A DNA stretch of 64,000 nt from Lacticaseibacillus jixianensis (GTDB lineage: Bacteria; Bacillota; Bacilli; Lactobacillales; Lactobacillaceae), in the NCBI RefSeq assembly GCF_003946485.1, contig NZ_RHOJ01000008.1:1-64000 (forward strand), read 5' to 3'. A program made the position numbers and the translations under genes. The notes below the pieces were generated by a model. The model was not told the DNA's origin. It searched no databases and worked only from the letters and a program-made list of their open reading frames with translations. Shown here in pieces: positions 26,158 to 35,789 of the stretch. Numbering within the stretch: the first letter of the stretch is position 1; each line of letters starts with the position of its first letter.

Positions 26158-26922
26158 GTGTTCGTGGGCAGCCAGATAGTTCTGTTTGTGGAACCAGACC
26201 ACACCTTTGTCAAACAGCGATACCATGTCGTTAGCAAAGTACAGCATGTATGTGAAGAACAGCGTGAGGTTGGCGTCCCCTTGAAGCGCCGTGACGCCCC
26301 ACAGGACGATCGACATGACGCTTTGAATGATCCAGAAGTAATACTGATCGGAAAAGCGGAGCGTGGCCAACAGCGACCCGGTCACGCCGATCGTGCCGGT
26401 CAGCGCATCGATCACCGGCCGCGGCGAGATGAACAAGTGGGTGTCCATGAAGTAGAGCAGCGCGAAGACGATGACGAAGAACCCGGCCGTGCCCAGAAAC
26501 CCACGCCAGCCCACATCCTTGAGCTTGCGCACCCGGGCGCCCACATTTTTCGCCCAGCTGGGCATCAGCAGCACCGGAATGTCGAGCAGGACAATGTAGG
26601 AAAACTGCAGCACCACATCGGCGAAATTGCGCGCGCGGGCCGCCACCAGAATGTAAATAATGGCGGACGTCAGGCCGAAGACACCGTTGAGCGGCCGCAC
26701 GTTGGTGATGGAGATGGTGCAGGTGAAACCGAGCATCCCCGCCAGCATCGTCAGCACACTCCACATCGTCAGCTTGTTGACGATCGTGGTCCCGACAATG
26801 ATGCCCAGCCCAAACATGAGTAGGACGTAGCTGGAAAACGTCCAGCCACGCATCTGTTCGACGTACCAGCGCGGGTCAAAAATACTCGTGATTGCCTTGT
26901 CTTGATCCAGTGAATTGTTCAT
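26155..26922 (-). CDS. pnuC: Nicotinamide riboside transporter
   Basis: PnuC imports nicotinamide riboside for NAD synthesis by facilitated diffusion. The 255-residue product has about seven membrane helices and the family block LRFSDQYYFWIIQSVMSIVLW, with the nicotinamide-binding WxxxN-type region in the C-terminal half. The ATG at 26922 is preceded by GGGAGC; an upstream in-frame TTG at 26952 is a weaker choice. Monocistronic. Confidence 0.88.
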   Translation of the reverse strand: MNNSLDQDKAITSIFDPRWYVEQMRGWTFSSYVLLMFGLGIIVGTTIVNKLTMWSVLTMLAGMLGFTCTISITNVRPLNGVFGLTSAIIYILVAARARNFADVVLQFSYIVLLDIPVLLMPSWAKNVGARVRKLKDVGWRGFLGTAGFFVIVFALLYFMDTHLFISPRPVIDALTGTIGVTGSLLATLRFSDQYYFWIIQSVMSIVLWGVTALQGDANLTLFFTYMLYFANDMVSLFDKGVVWFHKQNYLAAHEH

Positions 26923-26957
26923 TGAAAAGCTCCCATCTTTTTGAAAAGTCAAAGACC

Positions 26958-26987
26958 AGTATAGGCAGAACCTGGATAGTGATTCAA
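26958..26987 (-). promoter_or_regulatory. Promoter of pnuC
   Basis: On the minus strand TTGAAT and TATACT are separated by 18 bases, about 35 bases upstream of the pnuC start. Confidence 0.5.
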
Positions 26988-27154
26988 CGTTGACATCGCT
27001 GGCGGCCGGTGCTAGCCACTACGGACGCTGCCCTTTTTTTGAAAACTTCCCTAATTTCGGGAAAAGTGTCACCACTTGCGGAATTTAGGGTGAAGGGAAA
27101 AGTGAAGAGCAGCTCGTGTCGTGGCCGTCATGACAAAAATTGGGGGAACTAAAG

Positions 27155-28415
27155 ATGAACCGCCTTACTCGCTTCAGCCTGCTCGCTGCCTTCTGGCTGG
27201 CATTTGGCCTCGCCGGTCGGCATCCCTGTTCAGGCAGTTAATGCACCAACTGATAACACTGCAGAATCGCAATCGGTAACCTCCAGCACACTCAGCCCCA
27301 TCCCCTCGCCTGACGATCAGGCCATCATCGGGACTGACAACCGCATCCACATCGCCGGCACGACTGCCTGGCCGTACCGGGCGATCGTGTACATTCGGGC
27401 CTATTTTCCGAAACTGGCCGCCGGCTTTTACGTTCAAGGTACCGGCACGCTGATCGCCGCCGATACTGTCCTGACCGCCGGCCACGTCTTGTACGAAGCG
27501 CAGTACGGCGGCTACGCTGATCGGGTGACCGTCACCCCGGCCTACAGTCAGGGCACCGCCCCGTACGGCACAGCCACCGGTGTGCGGCTGTACACCGCCC
27601 CTGGCTACACGGCCGCTCCTGCCAGCGGCAGCGACTTTGGGGTCATCAAACTTAATTCGCCGCTTGGCACGAAGACCGGCTGGATGGGCCTCGGCGTGGG
27701 CGTCACAGTCGGTGAGTGGCTCACCCTCAGCGGATATTCAGGCGACCTGAACGGGACACTCGACACCATGGCCGGGCCAGTTTCGGCAATTGACGGCACG
27801 CTGGGCCTGTACGCGATGGATTCGGCGCCCGGCGCTTCCGGGAGCCCGGTCTACGACGCCGCCGCTAAAGTTCACATTGTGCACGCGTTTGGCAGCCCGA
27901 CCGCCAACGGTGGGATCATCATCACCCCAGAGCGCAGCAGTCTGATCCTCGGCTGTCGGAACGCCTGGACGCCACTTCAGACCATGAGTCGCCTGGTCTA
28001 CGTCGTCGCCAACAACTCCCTGCGCTACAGCAATACTGTCTTCACCGCCAGCGGCAAGAACACCATTAATGCCGTGTACCAAGTCCGGCGCACCTACCTC
28101 GGCTGGAACGGCCAGACCTACTACACGGTGTATAACGCCAAGGGCCAGTACCTCGGCTACTCGAACGTGGGCAACTTCCGTGCGGTCACGGCCTCCAACG
28201 TCAAGCGCAGCATGACCGTCCGCAGCCGCACGGCGCTGCGCTATTCTAGCCTGTACCTGACCGCCACTAAAGGAACGACTGCCGCCTACTACGGCCGGCA
28301 AGTGTATGTCACCACCAAGAACGTTAACGGCGTCAATGGCCGCGCCTACTACTCCATTTACACCAAAAAGGGCGGAACGTGGCTCGGGTACGTGAGTGCG
28401 TCTGCGCTACGTTGA
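27155..28415 (+). pseudogene. Secreted trypsin-like (V8-type, S1B) serine protease, frameshifted in the signal peptide
   Basis: The reading frame from the ATG at 27155 (GGGGG eight bases upstream) encodes a clear signal peptide (MNRLTRFSLLAAFWLAFGLA) but ends at a stop at 27239-27241. The rest (IPVQAVNAP...) continues in the +1 frame to 28415. One extra base around 27206-27221 explains this. The body is intact: His in TAGHVLYEA, Asp in SDFGVIKL, Ser in GASGSPVYD, then two SH3/GW-like repeats ending YYSIYTKKGGTWLGYVSA. It is a tandem paralogue of the next gene. It is either a true pseudogene, a slippage-controlled gene or a sequencing error. Confidence 0.8.
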
Positions 28416-28795
28416 GCCTCGCACATTTTCTGAAAACGTCTCTAGACGAGCTGGCCTTTCCATTTTAAGGTCAGCTTTTTCATTGGCTAAAATCACTCGT
28501 ACCCGACTGCGAACCGCGGCGAAAGATGACCCGTTGTCAAGGACGTGATGCGCTTACAATTTATCGGCGGGTGAGGCGCTAAAAGCCCAATTAATAAGGC
28601 TTTGTACAACGCAATCAGTGATCTATTTATTTTTATCATTGACTATTAGTTATACAAAGCGCAAAATGAAACTCTTGTGCCGTCTTCTGATTCACACGAT
28701 AATATCCAAAAATTTGGGGGATAACTGTCCGGCTCAAGTGAATGAAAACTTGATGGAAAAAGGTCTTAGGCATTTCTGCTTGGGCCGTGCTTTTT
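28416..28795. other. AT-richer intergenic region between the two protease genes
   Basis: It starts with the terminator of the first protease (28449-28480). Bases 28590-28795 are clearly richer in A and T than the surroundings. CAAAAATTTGGGGGATAACT near 28713-28732 resembles the ribosome-site region of the first protease (AAAAATTGGGGGAACTA), possibly a duplication remnant. The open frame 28618-28815 has no ribosome site and is not called. Confidence 0.5.
28449..28480 (+). terminator. Intrinsic terminator of the first protease gene
   Basis: AGCTGGCCTT pairs with AAGGTCAGCT around a TCCATTTT loop, followed by T5. Confidence 0.8.
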
Positions 28796-28810
28796 ATGGG
28801 GGAACTGAAT

Positions 28811-30076
28811 ATTAATACCAAACGTCTTACACGCCTGAGCGTGATCGCTGCTCTGTTGCTGGGTTTTGGCATGACCAGTGCGGTTCATGTTCAGGCGGCC
28901 GATTCTACTGCCGCTAGCAGTGCTGCGCCAGTCGCGCAATTGCCGCAACCCGTCGTGACTAGCCCGACGCGCACACCGCAGGCCATTCTCGGCACCGACA
29001 GTCGGGTCCGCATTCCTGGAACAACCGGCTGGCCGTACCGGACGATCGTCTTTATCCGGGCATACTTTCCAAAACTGGCCCGAGGCCTATACGTCCAGGG
29101 CACAGGCACGCTGATCGCCGCCGATACCGTCGTGACGGCGGCCCATGTGATCTATGATGCGCGCTACGGCGGCTATGCCAGCCGCGTGGAGGCAGTCCCA
29201 GCGTACAGCCGTGGCACCTCGCCTTACGGCACCGCGCGGGCCTCACGCTTGTTCACCGCTCCCGGTTACACGGCTCACCCATCCAGCAGCACCGACGTGG
29301 GCGCGTTCAAGCTCAGCTCACCGATCGGCAAAAAAACCGGCTGGATGAGCCTAGGCCGCGGCGCAGCCGTCGGCCAGCGCCTCACGTTAAGCGGCTATTC
29401 CGCCGATAAGAACGGCGCTTTGGCCACCATGGCCGGACCTGTGGCGAAGGTCTCCGGGAGTGTGGGCCTTTACGGGATGGATTCCGCTGCCGGCGCTTCT
29501 GGCAGCCCAGTTTATGATTCGAGCAACCACATCCGCATCGTCCATTCATTCGGCAGCGCAAGCTACAACGGCGGGGCCATCATGACCCCTGAGCGCAGCA
29601 ACATGATCATGGGCTGGCGCAATTCATGGACCCAACTACAGTCCATGCACCGCCTCGTGTACGTGACCGCCAACAATTCGTTGAACTACCGCAACACGGT
29701 CTTTGCCGTCAGCGGCAAGAACCGCACCAACACGGTTTACCAAGTGCGCAAGTCGTACCTGGGCTGGAACGGCGCGACCTATTACACCGTTTATAACGCC
29801 CGCGGTCAGTACCTTGGTTATTCCAACGTCGGCAACTTCCGATCGGTGACCACCACCAACGTCACCCGTTACATGACGGTGCGCAGCCGCACCGCCGCCC
29901 GTTACAGCAACCTGTACCTGTCGGGCACCAAGGGTACCACGGCTGCGTACAACAACCGCCGCGTGTACGTGACCACCCGCAACGTCAACGGGACGCGCAA
30001 CCGCGCCTACTACTCCATCTACACCAAAAAAGGCGGCAGCTGGCTTGGTTACGTCAGCACTGCCGCCGTCCGTTGA
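28811..30076 (+). CDS. Secreted trypsin-like (V8-type, S1B) serine protease with probable ATT start
   Basis: This paralogue of the preceding gene has an intact frame. GGGGGAACTGAAT stands exactly where the first copy has its ribosome site, but the aligned start codon is ATT (28811) rather than ATG. The only upstream alternative, ATG at 28796, lacks a ribosome site. From ATT the product has 421 residues: a signal peptide (core VIAALLLGFGMTSA, cut after VQA), the triad His (TAAHVIYD), Asp (TDVGAFKL), Ser (GASGSPVYD), and two SH3/GW-like wall-binding repeats. It is probably an extracellular, wall-associated endopeptidase. Expression may be low if ATT is used. Confidence 0.78.
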   Translation: MNTKRLTRLSVIAALLLGFGMTSAVHVQAADSTAASSAAPVAQLPQPVVTSPTRTPQAILGTDSRVRIPGTTGWPYRTIVFIRAYFPKLARGLYVQGTGTLIAADTVVTAAHVIYDARYGGYASRVEAVPAYSRGTSPYGTARASRLFTAPGYTAHPSSSTDVGAFKLSSPIGKKTGWMSLGRGAAVGQRLTLSGYSADKNGALATMAGPVAKVSGSVGLYGMDSAAGASGSPVYDSSNHIRIVHSFGSASYNGGAIMTPERSNMIMGWRNSWTQLQSMHRLVYVTANNSLNYRNTVFAVSGKNRTNTVYQVRKSYLGWNGATYYTVYNARGQYLGYSNVGNFRSVTTTNVTRYMTVRSRTAARYSNLYLSGTKGTTAAYNNRRVYVTTRNVNGTRNRAYYSIYTKKGGSWLGYVSTAAVR

Positions 30077-30173
30077 GTATTGCGGGTGATCATTACCGCC
30101 GTCACTGGTCATCAGCGGCCACACGCCTAGGCAGCGATCCCTGGCCTGAGGCCGCCTGCCAATTTAACGCTTA

Positions 30174-30222
30174 AGAAGCCATCCTTCAGCCTGCACAACC
30201 GCAGCTGGAGGATGGCTTCTTT
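30174..30222. terminator. Bidirectional terminator after the protease pair
   Basis: AAGAAGCCATCCT pairs with AGGATGGCTTCTT, with an inner CAGC/GCTG pairing and T4 at the end. Confidence 0.88.
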
Positions 30223-30360
30223 TGGCCCAAGCACCGCAAAAAAAGCATCATCGCGCGGCCGCCACCTGCTCCCGGTGACGCCGCCGATGACTGGGCACCA
30301 GCCCCGTGTAGAACGTCAGCGCCGCGCGATCTTCACCCAGAAAACTGGTGATCGGGTCCA

Positions 30361-30714
30361 TCACGGGGCCACCGGCTGGCGAATAATTTTGGCCACGGCT
30401 TTGCCTTTCGCCAGCTCGTCGACCACCTTGTCCATCTGGCGCACGCGGCGCATCAGCGGGTCGGCCACCGCTTCCACCCGGACGCCGCACACGACGCCAG
30501 TGATCTGCGCCGCCGCCTGCGGCCACTGGACCCGCCCGCAGAACGCTTGGACGGTCTCGGCAGGCGCCAAAGTGTGCAGGGCGGCTGCCGGCAGGTTCGT
30601 CAGCCAGCCCAGCACCGCGTCCAGCTCCGCCTGGCTGCGGCCCTTGCGCGTCACTTTTTGCAGGTACAACTGATAGATCTGCGCGATTTTCATTTCGCCA
30701 ATTGCCTTGGCCAT
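30361..30714 (-). CDS. DUF2200 family protein
   Basis: The 117-residue protein fits DUF2200: an IAQIYQLYLQKVTRKGRSQ start, LGWLTNL, ITGVVCGVRVEAVADPLM and a final DKVVDELAKGKAVAKIIR. The function of the family is unknown; it is small and cytosolic. The ATG at 30714 follows GGGAGGTGG; an upstream ATG at 30729 overlaps that site. Monocistronic. Confidence 0.85.
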   Translation of the reverse strand: MAKAIGEMKIAQIYQLYLQKVTRKGRSQAELDAVLGWLTNLPAAALHTLAPAETVQAFCGRVQWPQAAAQITGVVCGVRVEAVADPLMRRVRQMDKVVDELAKGKAVAKIIRQPVAP

Positions 30715-30826
30715 TGGCCCACCTCCCATTTGCTCTAGCCCTAGTATACCCGGCCGCCGCGGCGCCGCCTAGCTTCGACCGCCGCTTTGTCACCAAAATG
30801 GTACTGGTCCCAAAAAGTGACAGGTG

Positions 30827-30856
30827 CTGACCCTGACCGCGGTAGTTTGGTACAAT
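30827..30856 (+). promoter_or_regulatory. Promoter of the GH1 gene
   Basis: CTGACC (30827-30832), 18-base spacer, TACAAT (30851-30856). An imperfect palindrome around ATTTGTAG...CTACATCAAAT (30871-30895) follows and could be a regulator site. Confidence 0.45.
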
Positions 30857-30871
30857 GAAAACGGTTAATAA

Positions 30872-32392
<1,521 letters not shown>

Positions 32393-32408
32393 CACCTCCT
32401 GACCGCAC

Positions 32409-32447
32409 AAAAACGGGCTGTCATCAGAAGATGACAGTCCGTTTTTG
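32409..32447. terminator. Bidirectional terminator between GH1 and GH31 genes
   Basis: AAAAACGGGCTGTCAT pairs with ATGACAGTCCGTTTTT around a six-base loop. Confidence 0.92.
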
Positions 32448-32463
32448 GGTGGCGGCCGCCTGC

Positions 32464-34971
32464 TTACCCTTCAGCCAATGGCTCCTTCAGGCGGATCACC
32501 ACGGTCAGTGGCTCCGTCAGCGTGCGGCAGTCGCCCAGCGCCACCGTGACCCCAGTTTGCGTCCGCGCCGCGGCCAGGGGATCGCCAAGGCGCGGGCCGA
32601 CTGTCACCTGCACCGGCCGCCCCTTGCCCAAGACCGCGGCAGCCACCTCAACTGGCGCTTCGGTCAGCGGGACAAACAGCGCCAGCGGCTGCGGCTGCTC
32701 ACTGCCCGCATAGGCCCCGCGCTGGGGGTGGATCGTCACTGTGATCTCGCGGCCACGCGTTTGGCCCGCGATCACTCTGGTCGCGTAGGCCCCCTGCTGA
32801 TAGCTGAGGCTGGCGCCGTCGTCTTGGTACCAAGTCAGCTGCCCATTCTGGCCTGGGTAGTACGCGATCACGCGGTCCGGCTTTTCCGCTTGCGGCGTTA
32901 GCGCCGGCTGCTGTAAGACGATAATGCTGCCGGCTTTGACGAACACCGGCAGCTGCGCCAGCGGCGTTTTCACGTCGGCATAGGTGCGGCCCCCAGTCAG
33001 CTGCGCATTGGTCCAGAAGTCAAACCACTGGCCCGCAGGCAAGTAGAGGCTTGGCCGCCAATCGCTGCCGTCTGGCTGCAGCCGGTACGCGTCCATGATG
33101 GGCGCGACCAGGAAGGCATCGCCCAGCGCAAACTGATCGTCCAGCGCACGGCCCAGCGTGTATGGGCTTTGCTCCTGCCAAAAAGTCGGCCGCACGAGCG
33201 GCGCCCCGCTGACCTGTGCCTGGTGAGCCAGCGTGTACAGATAGGGGATCAGGGCCACATGGTAGCGCACGAAGGCCCGGCAAAGGTCGGCGTAGGGCTG
33301 GCCAAACTGCAGCCCCAGCTGCTTGGGCCGCTCACCCCAGCCGTCCATCGCCAAAAAGCTCGCGGTGAAAGTCTTCCACTCCAGGTCCCGCACGTAGATC
33401 ACGGGGTCGGTGCCGGCATAAATGCCATCCACGTCGGCGGTCACGTTGGGATTACCCGACAGGCCTGTGCTCAGGTAGGTGCCGATGTGCGCCCGCAAAT
33501 TAGCCCAGTGGCTGCCGGCCTGATCACCGGACCACACCGTGGCACTGCGCTGCGTGCCGGCCCACCCGTCGACGGTGAGCAGATCCGGCCGCAGCCCCCG
33601 CTGGCGCATTAGCGCGCCCACCCGTTCCGTGGCGTTCAGGCCAAACGTGTAGCCTTCACCGACCCAGGCCACGTCCGTTTTTGCGGCCAGGACCCCGGCG
33701 GCCAGCTCACGGGCAAAATCCCGCTCCCCTTTTCGCGGCCGCGCAGGGTTTGCCGGCGTCAGCCCCTTTTGCGTCCACAGCCCGGTGCGGACCCCTTGTT
33801 GCTTTGCCCAGCGCACAAAGGCCGCCAGATTGGCGAGGTCGCCGTCAAAAGAGGCCGTCTGCCCATAGCCGGCCCCGTAGCCATCGTTGGGGTAAATCGT
33901 CCCCAGCGGCATCCCCGCCTGCTGGTAGCGCAGGACCGCCGTCCGCGCGGAAAATGCCGGGTCGTGCTCCCCATTGAGGCTTTCGTGGATCGCCTGTTTG
34001 GGCATGCCATCCGGCCCGGCAGCCAAAAAAGTCACGCGTCCTGACCCGTAAACGTTGGGCACCAGTTGCTGGCCCTGCACGGTGATCGTGCCCGGCCGCT
34101 TTGCGGTATTGAACGACTCCTTGGCGATTGGCTGGTACTCCTTGTAGAATTGCCCCGGCAGCATCTCAACGCTGCCGGCCGAATCCGCCGTGACCTTGAC
34201 CCAGTAATCACGATTGTAAGCGTTAAGGTGGGTCGGGTAATAGCTGGCCCACGGCAGCAGGTTCGGCGCGCCCGTCAGCTCGTGATAGCCGTGGATCAGG
34301 GCCTGCGGGGTGGCCCCTAAGATAAGATAGACGTCAAAGACCGGATCGGCGTGGTGAATGCGCACCCCGTGGTGCAGGTTGGAGAAATCATACTCGCCGG
34401 GAGTGAAGGTGTTGGCCAGCAGGCCAAACCCAGCCGTGCTCCAGAAAAATGGCACCGGACTGGTGACCCCGCCCTGCGTCCACACGTTCTCGTTTGCGAT
34501 CTTGATGATCCGATCGGTCAGCGCGACGATCCCGTTTTGGGTGCCGCCGCCAAAAAAGGCCGCATCGCTCGCGGTCCGCACGACTTGGGTCCAGCCGGCC
34601 GCGTCAAAAGTCGGCAAGGCCAGCGTGAACGGCTCAGCACTGCCGACTGCCCTCAGGCGCTCGGTGGCCGCGGCCAGCACCAGGCGGTACTGCCCCAGCT
34701 GCAGCGCTAGCGGCGCCCGGACCTCGTCGAAGTCGCGGCGGCCCTGGTTGATGACCAGTGGCGCGTCGTAGCGCTGCCCCGTGCCGCCCGTAGCCACCGT
34801 TTCGTCGGCGTGTTTTGCGAGCTTTAACTGGCTGGCAACGGTCGGGTGCGCCGGCCGCTCGCCGGCATAGGCCAGCAGGTGCACGAGGTGGTCGTTGACC
34901 GCCGTCAGTTCATAGTGGTGGCCAGCGTGGTCAAAGCTCACTGCCGCCGGCGTTAGGTTGATATTTTCCAT
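32464..34971 (-). CDS. GH31 family alpha-glycosidase
   Basis: This 835-residue protein has the GH31 layout: an N-terminal beta domain, the barrel with FGGGTQNG, TDRIIKIANEN and YPNDGYGAGYGQ-type blocks, a GWAGTQRSATVWSGDQAGS catalytic region, and C-terminal beta domains. GH31 enzymes are retaining alpha-glucosidases, alpha-xylosidases or alpha-galactosidases; the substrate is not fixed here. There is no signal peptide, so it acts in the cytosol. The start is the ATG at 34971 after GGAAGGGG; the longer frame would run through a terminator stem. It follows the YczE-type gene by 39 bases. Confidence 0.88.
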   Translation of the reverse strand: MENINLTPAAVSFDHAGHHYELTAVNDHLVHLLAYAGERPAHPTVASQLKLAKHADETVATGGTGQRYDAPLVINQGRRDFDEVRAPLALQLGQYRLVLAAATERLRAVGSAEPFTLALPTFDAAGWTQVVRTASDAAFFGGGTQNGIVALTDRIIKIANENVWTQGGVTSPVPFFWSTAGFGLLANTFTPGEYDFSNLHHGVRIHHADPVFDVYLILGATPQALIHGYHELTGAPNLLPWASYYPTHLNAYNRDYWVKVTADSAGSVEMLPGQFYKEYQPIAKESFNTAKRPGTITVQGQQLVPNVYGSGRVTFLAAGPDGMPKQAIHESLNGEHDPAFSARTAVLRYQQAGMPLGTIYPNDGYGAGYGQTASFDGDLANLAAFVRWAKQQGVRTGLWTQKGLTPANPARPRKGERDFARELAAGVLAAKTDVAWVGEGYTFGLNATERVGALMRQRGLRPDLLTVDGWAGTQRSATVWSGDQAGSHWANLRAHIGTYLSTGLSGNPNVTADVDGIYAGTDPVIYVRDLEWKTFTASFLAMDGWGERPKQLGLQFGQPYADLCRAFVRYHVALIPYLYTLAHQAQVSGAPLVRPTFWQEQSPYTLGRALDDQFALGDAFLVAPIMDAYRLQPDGSDWRPSLYLPAGQWFDFWTNAQLTGGRTYADVKTPLAQLPVFVKAGSIIVLQQPALTPQAEKPDRVIAYYPGQNGQLTWYQDDGASLSYQQGAYATRVIAGQTRGREITVTIHPQRGAYAGSEQPQPLALFVPLTEAPVEVAAAVLGKGRPVQVTVGPRLGDPLAAARTQTGVTVALGDCRTLTEPLTVVIRLKEPLAEG

Positions 34972-34984
34972 GTCGTTCCCCTTC

Positions 34985-35012
34985 CAAAAAAGCGACTGCA
35001 TAAGCAATCGCT
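34985..35012 (-). terminator. Terminator/attenuator between the yczE-type and GH31 genes
   Basis: On the minus strand AGCGATTGC pairs with GCAGTCGCT (one G-T pair) around TTAT and is followed by T6. The T tract abuts the ribosome site of the GH31 gene, so GH31 expression depends on read-through or on an unseen promoter. Confidence 0.7.
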
Positions 35013-35688
35013 AAACGTCCAAATGCCGGTGCTTCAACTTGGGAAAAACCAGCCGGTCCGCTGCGCCGATCACAAAGCCCTGGCACGTCAGCGAAAACAG
35101 GGTGCCGATGTTAATCGCGTACAGCTGGCGGGTGACCGCAAAGCAAAGCAGGCTGATCATGATCGGCGGGATGAAGGACACGGGCTGCGCGACCCCCGCG
35201 CGGCCATGCAGCCACTTGAAGCGAATGATCTGCATAAAGTCATCGTTGGGGTGCATGATCACGTTGACCCGCTGGTACACCGAGATCGCCACGCCAATGC
35301 AGGCCAACCCGAAAATGTCCAACGCGACGCGGACGGCCAGCGGCCAGTGCGTGATCGGGGTCAGCGCTAGGACATCGGCGAAAAAGGCCACCACGTACGC
35401 AAACAGGAACATGTAAATCAAGTTGCCTAACACGCGCCGCCACTGGAAGCGGCCGAGAAATAAAACGTTGGTCCCCGTGACTGCCACCCCTTCGACCAGC
35501 AGCACGACCAGTAGCGACCAGTGCAGGGTGTGGCTCAGGTTGACCGCCGAGGCCGTCCAAAGCGCCGACCCCAGGTTCATGCAGACCGTCAGGCCATTAC
35601 CAAACCCATTGAGTAAGATCGAAAAAACGAGAAAGAAGGCGAGCTCCGCAACAGAACTGTCTTCCTCGTTAGAATGTGCAGACAACAT
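35011..35688 (-). CDS. YczE/YyaS/YitT family membrane protein
   Basis: This 225-residue protein has five or six hydrophobic segments and family blocks FSILLNGFGNGLTVCMNLGS and INIGTLFSLTCQGFVIGAADR. The function of the YczE family is poorly defined. The first about 15 residues are acidic and cytosolic. It is upstream of the GH31 gene in the same orientation. Confidence 0.78.
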   Translation of the reverse strand: MLSAHSNEEDSSVAELAFFLVFSILLNGFGNGLTVCMNLGSALWTASAVNLSHTLHWSLLVVLLVEGVAVTGTNVLFLGRFQWRRVLGNLIYMFLFAYVVAFFADVLALTPITHWPLAVRVALDIFGLACIGVAISVYQRVNVIMHPNDDFMQIIRFKWLHGRAGVAQPVSFIPPIMISLLCFAVTRQLYAINIGTLFSLTCQGFVIGAADRLVFPKLKHRHLDV

Positions 35689-35789
35689 GCAACCGGTCTC
35701 CTTTTTCCCACGATGCCTTCAGTATAGCGAGCTGGCCAGGCGTTGGAAACCCTTTTCACCAGGTCGCCCGCGCCCAGCGGCCAAGCCCC

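Noticed and set aside
28618-28815. Open frame of 65 codons before the second protease
   Set aside because: It starts at GTG without a ribosome site in AT-rich intergenic sequence and overlaps the protease start region.
34972-35007. N-terminal extension of the GH31 protein
   Set aside because: It would be encoded by the terminator stem after the yczE-type gene; the ATG at 34971 has a ribosome site.
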